Program-made: the position numbers and the translations under genes | Assembly: GCA_964352905.1 (NCBI GenBank) | Contig: CAYGTS010000106.1 | Coordinates: forward strand, 1 to 9,597 | Origin: CAYGTS01 sp964352905 | Lineage (GTDB): Bacteria > Pseudomonadota > Gammaproteobacteria > JAHCLG01 | Length of the DNA stretch: 9,597 nt | Direction: 5' to 3' | The notes under the pieces: generated by a model | Database searches by the model: none | The model's input: only the letters and a program-made list of their open reading frames with translations | Told to the model about the DNA's origin: nothing | Part shown: positions 7,430 through 9,597 of the stretch, piece by piece | How positions within the stretch are numbered: the stretch's first letter is position 1 | How the letters are laid out: each line of letters opens with the position of its first letter

Positions 7430-7978
7430 TTATTTAACCAACGCCAAAAATTCACTGCGAGTGCGCATGTTATCGCGGAAAATACCTAACATCATTGAAG
7501 TGGTGAGTACCGAATTTTGTTTTTCAACCCCGCGCATCATCATACACAAATGTTGGGCTTCAATAATGACGGCGGCACCCAAACCTTGTGTCACTTCTAA
7601 CATCGTCGTGGCGATTTGTTTGGTGAGATTTTCTTGGATTTGCAAGCGCCTGGCAAAATGTTCAACAATGCGTGCAATTTTAGAAACGCCAATCACTTTA
7701 CCGCGCGGCATGTAAGCGACATGGCATTTGCCAATAAAAGGTAATAAATGATGTTCACACAGCGAATATAATTCAATGTTTTTCACAATCACCATTTCAT
7801 CGTTATCGGATTCAAAGATGGCGCCATTAATGATTTCGGCTAAATCTTCGTGATAACCTTTAGTTAAAAATTGCATGGCACGCGCAGCACGCTCAGGTGT
7901 TTTTTTAAGACCATCACGCTCGGGGTTTTCACCAATCTCGGTTAATAGGGCGTGATAGTGATCACTTAAGTTTTGCAT
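7430..7978 (-). CDS. folE: GTP cyclohydrolase I
   Basis: FolE converts GTP to 7,8-dihydroneopterin triphosphate, the first step of tetrahydrofolate synthesis, as a zinc-dependent cytosolic homo-oligomer. With the start chosen here the protein is 182 residues, typical of short bacterial FolE without an N-terminal extension. The zinc ligands are C74 and H77 in SLCEHHLLPF and C145 in HLCMMMRG. The catalytic histidines are H76 and H143. Also typical are the segment GLKKTPERAARA near residue 23, YMPRGKVIGVSKIARIV around 89-105 and the C-terminal RTRSEFLALV. A frame-compatible TTG at 7987 would add three residues, but GAGGAAG directly abuts it. The same sequence sits about 9-11 nt before the ATG at 7978, so the ATG is preferred. 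The gene is flanked by a 30-nt direct repeat on both sides and is transcribed divergently from phaEC. The next gene downstream encodes a CADD-like protein, which may point to a folate neighbourhood. Confidence 0.97.
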   Translation of the reverse strand: MQNLSDHYHALLTEIGENPERDGLKKTPERAARAMQFLTKGYHEDLAEIINGAIFESDNDEMVIVKNIELYSLCEHHLLPFIGKCHVAYMPRGKVIGVSKIARIVEHFARRLQIQENLTKQIATTMLEVTQGLGAAVIIEAQHLCMMMRGVEKQNSVLTTSMMLGIFRDNMRTRSEFLALVK

Positions 7979-7996
7979 TATTTTCAACTTCCTCGC

Positions 7997-8014
7997 TATA
8001 ATGGCGCTTTTATA
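7997..8014. promoter_or_regulatory. Divergent -10 elements between folE and phaEC
   Basis: On the plus strand a perfect TATAAT (7997-8002) follows a weak TTGCAT (7973-7978) at 18-nt spacing. It would give phaE a leader of about 110 nt containing a 30-nt repeat copy. On the minus strand TATAAA (8009-8014) is suitably placed for folE, giving a leader of about 25 nt that includes GAGGAAG; its -35 is poor. The two elements overlap closely, so the two transcription units could compete. Confidence 0.35.
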
Positions 8015-8057
8015 TGGGATGAACTAAGATGGATGGTATCTATTTTATCCCGTTAAC

Positions 8058-8087
8058 TTTATATTTACCAAGAACGTTCAGATTTGG
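8058..8087 (+). repeat. 30-nt direct repeat, copy B (phaE leader)
   Basis: This is the second copy of the sequence at 7366-7395, with 27 of 30 bases identical. It contains the perfect palindrome GAACGTTC. It lies 30 nt before the phaE start codon and 80 nt upstream of the folE start. It may be a protein-binding site, part of a dispersed repeat family, or the scar of a cassette insertion carrying folE. Confidence 0.75.
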
Positions 8088-8116
8088 CGTTCCCTACTAC
8101 GGAGTGAGTAGTTACG

Positions 8117-8542
8117 ATGGATGAAAATAATACACATTGGCAAACCTTATGGCAACAAATGTTAAGCATGCAGCAGCAAGGATTGCAGTTTTATCAAAAC
8201 TTGCTAAAAGCACCGGCAAACGATAATGCTGACGAAGTTATTCGTTTTTTCAATGACATGCTAAACACCTGGCAGCAAGGTCTTAAGCACTATCAAGCGC
8301 AAGCTGAAGATGAATTTACGCAAGCTTATCAAGCCGTATTAGCCTTATTGCAACAACATTGGCAGCGTATAACTGATCATTTACAGGAACTGCAAACAGC
8401 GCAGCAAGCTATTTACCCGGCGTGGCTTAAGTTTGCTGAAGCTGATTACGCTAAATTATTGCAAGATACTGCCTATCAAAAAGCCTATGCTGCTTTAATC
8501 AATGCCTGGATTATGAAAAAATCGGGTTGGCAAAATGCTTGA
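8117..8542 (+). CDS. phaE: Class III PHA synthase subunit PhaE, short form
   Basis: This is the accessory subunit that activates PhaC in the two-component class III polyhydroxyalkanoate synthase, acting at the surface of storage granules. The 141-residue protein is helical and rich in Gln, Trp and Tyr. The C-terminal part, with W103, the AEADY block ending at Y111, Y120 and the LINAW block around N129, resembles the conserved end of PhaE proteins as I know them. It is much shorter than PhaE of purple sulfur bacteria (about 350 residues) and closer in size to compact archaeal PhaE or Bacillus PhaR, so the central region is missing. The ribosome site is GGAGTGAG (8101-8108). It sits in the loop of a small potential hairpin between ACTAC at 8096-8100 and GTAGT at 8108-8112. 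The gene's 3' end overlaps phaC by 8 nt, which supports the assignment. An alternative name would be a PhaR-like subunit. Confidence 0.85.
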   Translation: MDENNTHWQTLWQQMLSMQQQGLQFYQNLLKAPANDNADEVIRFFNDMLNTWQQGLKHYQAQAEDEFTQAYQAVLALLQQHWQRITDHLQELQTAQQAIYPAWLKFAEADYAKLLQDTAYQKAYAALINAWIMKKSGWQNA

Positions 8543-9521
8543 TTTTAAGTTGCTACAACAGCCAATCAGTTATTATCCTGGTTGTGAGCGTGTTGCGTGT
8601 TTCACTATCGATAAAGTCACGTTGTGGCATTATAAAGCAACATGTTCACCGACAATCCAACCACCGCTTTTAATTACCTTCGCATTGGTTAATCGTCCTA
8701 ATGTTTTAGATTTGCATGCAGATTTTTCGTTAATTAAAAAACTACTGGCACGTGGGTTAGATATTTATTTAATTGATTGGGGTTATCCTGATGAAAATGA
8801 TTATAATTTAAGTCTAGCTGATTATGTGACGCGCTATATGCAACAGTGTGTTGATTTTATTTTGCAGCAACAACAGATTAAAGCGATTAATTTACTCGGT
8901 GTTTGCCAGGGGGGGGTGTTATCGCTGTGCTACGCGAGTTTATATCCGAAAAAAATTCAGCGCTTAATTACCATGATAACCCCGGTGGATTTTCATACCG
9001 AAGATAATCGGATCAGCCAGTTATTGTGTTATATTGATGTAGAAAGGATTGTTGAAACCTTAGGTAATATTCCCGGTAGATTATTATCACAATTTTTTGT
9101 GAGTCTTAAACCGTATGAATTAACGTTGGGTAAAGCAATTGATTTTTTAATGCTCTTGCCAGATCAACAAAAATTAACACGCTTTTTACACGTTGAAAAA
9201 TGGTTGTATGAAAACCCTGATCAAGCAGGGAAAATGTTTCAGGAATTTGTTGAGCAATTTTATCAACAAAATTTATTGATCCAAGAAAAAATAAAAATCA
9301 ACAATCGTTATGTTAAATTAAAAAACATAACCATGCCGCTGCTAAATATTTATGCGCTCAACGATCATATCGTGCCTGCTAGTGCCAGCTGTTGCTTAAA
9401 GGACTATGTTGCAAGCAAAGATTATAGCGAGCTTGCGTTTGAAGGCGGGCATATTGGGATTTATATTAGCCAACAAGCGCAAGCCATTATTCCTGAGAAA
9501 ATAGCGGGTTGGTTGGGTTAG
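8535..9521 (+). CDS. phaC: Class III poly(3-hydroxyalkanoate) synthase catalytic subunit PhaC
   Basis: PhaC polymerises (R)-3-hydroxyacyl-CoA into the carbon-storage polyester PHA, working together with PhaE. The 328-residue protein is an alpha/beta hydrolase. The lipase-like box GVCQGG (122-127) carries the nucleophile Cys124, which replaces Ser as in all PHA synthases. Asp277 in LNDHIVP and His306 in EGGHIG complete the triad. Also visible are LVNRPNVLDL (51-60), GLDIYLIDWGYPD (74-86), TPVDFHTE (149-156) and EKWLYENPDQAG (221-232). The length is slightly below the usual 350-360 residues of class III PhaC and far below class I enzymes (about 590), matching the presence of a separate PhaE. 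The ATG lies within the last codons of phaE, and only a weak GGTTGG precedes it, so translation is probably coupled. An uninterrupted run of eight G (8909-8916) directly follows the Cys124 codon. No phaA, phaB or phasin gene is in the window. Confidence 0.95.
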   Translation: MLDFKLLQQPISYYPGCERVACFTIDKVTLWHYKATCSPTIQPPLLITFALVNRPNVLDLHADFSLIKKLLARGLDIYLIDWGYPDENDYNLSLADYVTRYMQQCVDFILQQQQIKAINLLGVCQGGVLSLCYASLYPKKIQRLITMITPVDFHTEDNRISQLLCYIDVERIVETLGNIPGRLLSQFFVSLKPYELTLGKAIDFLMLLPDQQKLTRFLHVEKWLYENPDQAGKMFQEFVEQFYQQNLLIQEKIKINNRYVKLKNITMPLLNIYALNDHIVPASASCCLKDYVASKDYSELAFEGGHIGIYISQQAQAIIPEKIAGWLG

Positions 9522-9532
9522 CTTGGTTTCAG

Positions 9533-9597
9533 GATCCGTCATTCATTGCGAGGAGCGTTAGCGACAAAGCAATCCAGGGAGAGGATCTTTAAATTTG
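9533..9597. repeat. Second copy of the inverted-repeat element, truncated by the window edge
   Basis: From GATCCGTCATT at 9533 the sequence follows the left arm of the element at 1535-1725 in the same orientation: GCGAGGAGCGTTAGCGAC, then AAGCAATC, AGGG and AGGATCT. Over about 50 nt it differs by three substitutions and a 4-nt CATT duplication (CCGTCATTCATTGCG). It begins 11 nt after the phaC stop codon. The inner part and right arm lie beyond 9597. If complete, its stem could act at the 3' end of the phaEC transcript. Confidence 0.75.

Noticed and set aside
7392..7715. Plus-strand open frame of 107 codons opposite folE.
   Set aside because: It lies antisense to the well-conserved folE reading frame and has no family resemblance; it is a shadow frame.
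7430..7987. TTG start for folE at 7987 giving 185 residues.
   Set aside because: GAGGAAG directly abuts the TTG, which leaves too little spacing; the ATG at 7978 has normal spacing from the same sequence.
1..9597. CRISPR array, tRNA or rRNA genes, riboswitches, integrase or transposase genes.
   Set aside because: I saw no regularly spaced repeats, no tRNA-like cloverleaf sequence, no rRNA motifs and no recombinase coding region on either strand.

Overview
The window looks like a moderately AT-rich gammaproteobacterial chromosome. I infer a host-associated lineage near the Legionellales/Coxiellaceae. The clues are an effector-like 935-residue protein with a CE-clan cysteine-peptidase signature, a dispersed inverted-repeat element, and a class III polyhydroxyalkanoate synthase pair. 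No rRNA or other phylogenetic marker is present, so the placement is tentative.

Layout from left to right. Positions 1-192 hold no convincing gene but contain a strong imperfect hairpin (94-134). A CPA1-type Na+/H+ antiporter follows on the minus strand (193-1467). The gap 1468-1746 holds the antiporter's likely promoter, a palindrome and hairpin, and a complete copy of a roughly 190-bp repeat with inverted ends. Next on the minus strand is the 935-residue protein (1747-4554). Upstream of it are a membrane-bound hybrid histidine kinase/receiver protein (4627-6501) and a heme-oxygenase-like, probably metal-binding protein (6498-7220). The last two overlap by ATGA and form a translationally coupled pair. 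A 209-bp gap carries a promoter-like TATAAT and one copy of a 30-nt direct repeat. Then comes folE (GTP cyclohydrolase I, minus, 7430-7978). A divergent intergenic region holds the second copy of that repeat and leads to phaE-phaC on the plus strand (8117-9521). A second, edge-truncated copy of the inverted-repeat element starts 11 bases after phaC.

How the genes may work together. PhaE and PhaC are the two subunits of one carbon-storage polymerase, and their genes overlap by 8 nt. FolE starts tetrahydrofolate synthesis. The neighbouring heme-oxygenase-like protein resembles the CADD family, which in chlamydiae supplies p-aminobenzoate for folate, so a folate link is possible. Its tight coupling to a sensor kinase suggests instead, or also, a role in sensing or in making a signal. 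The CE-peptidase protein lies 72 nt downstream of the kinase and could be cotranscribed with it. The most noteworthy points are the HO-like/hybrid-kinase pair with an altered metal-ligand motif, the CE-clan effector candidate, the repeats around folE, and a G8 tract beside the catalytic cysteine of PhaC.
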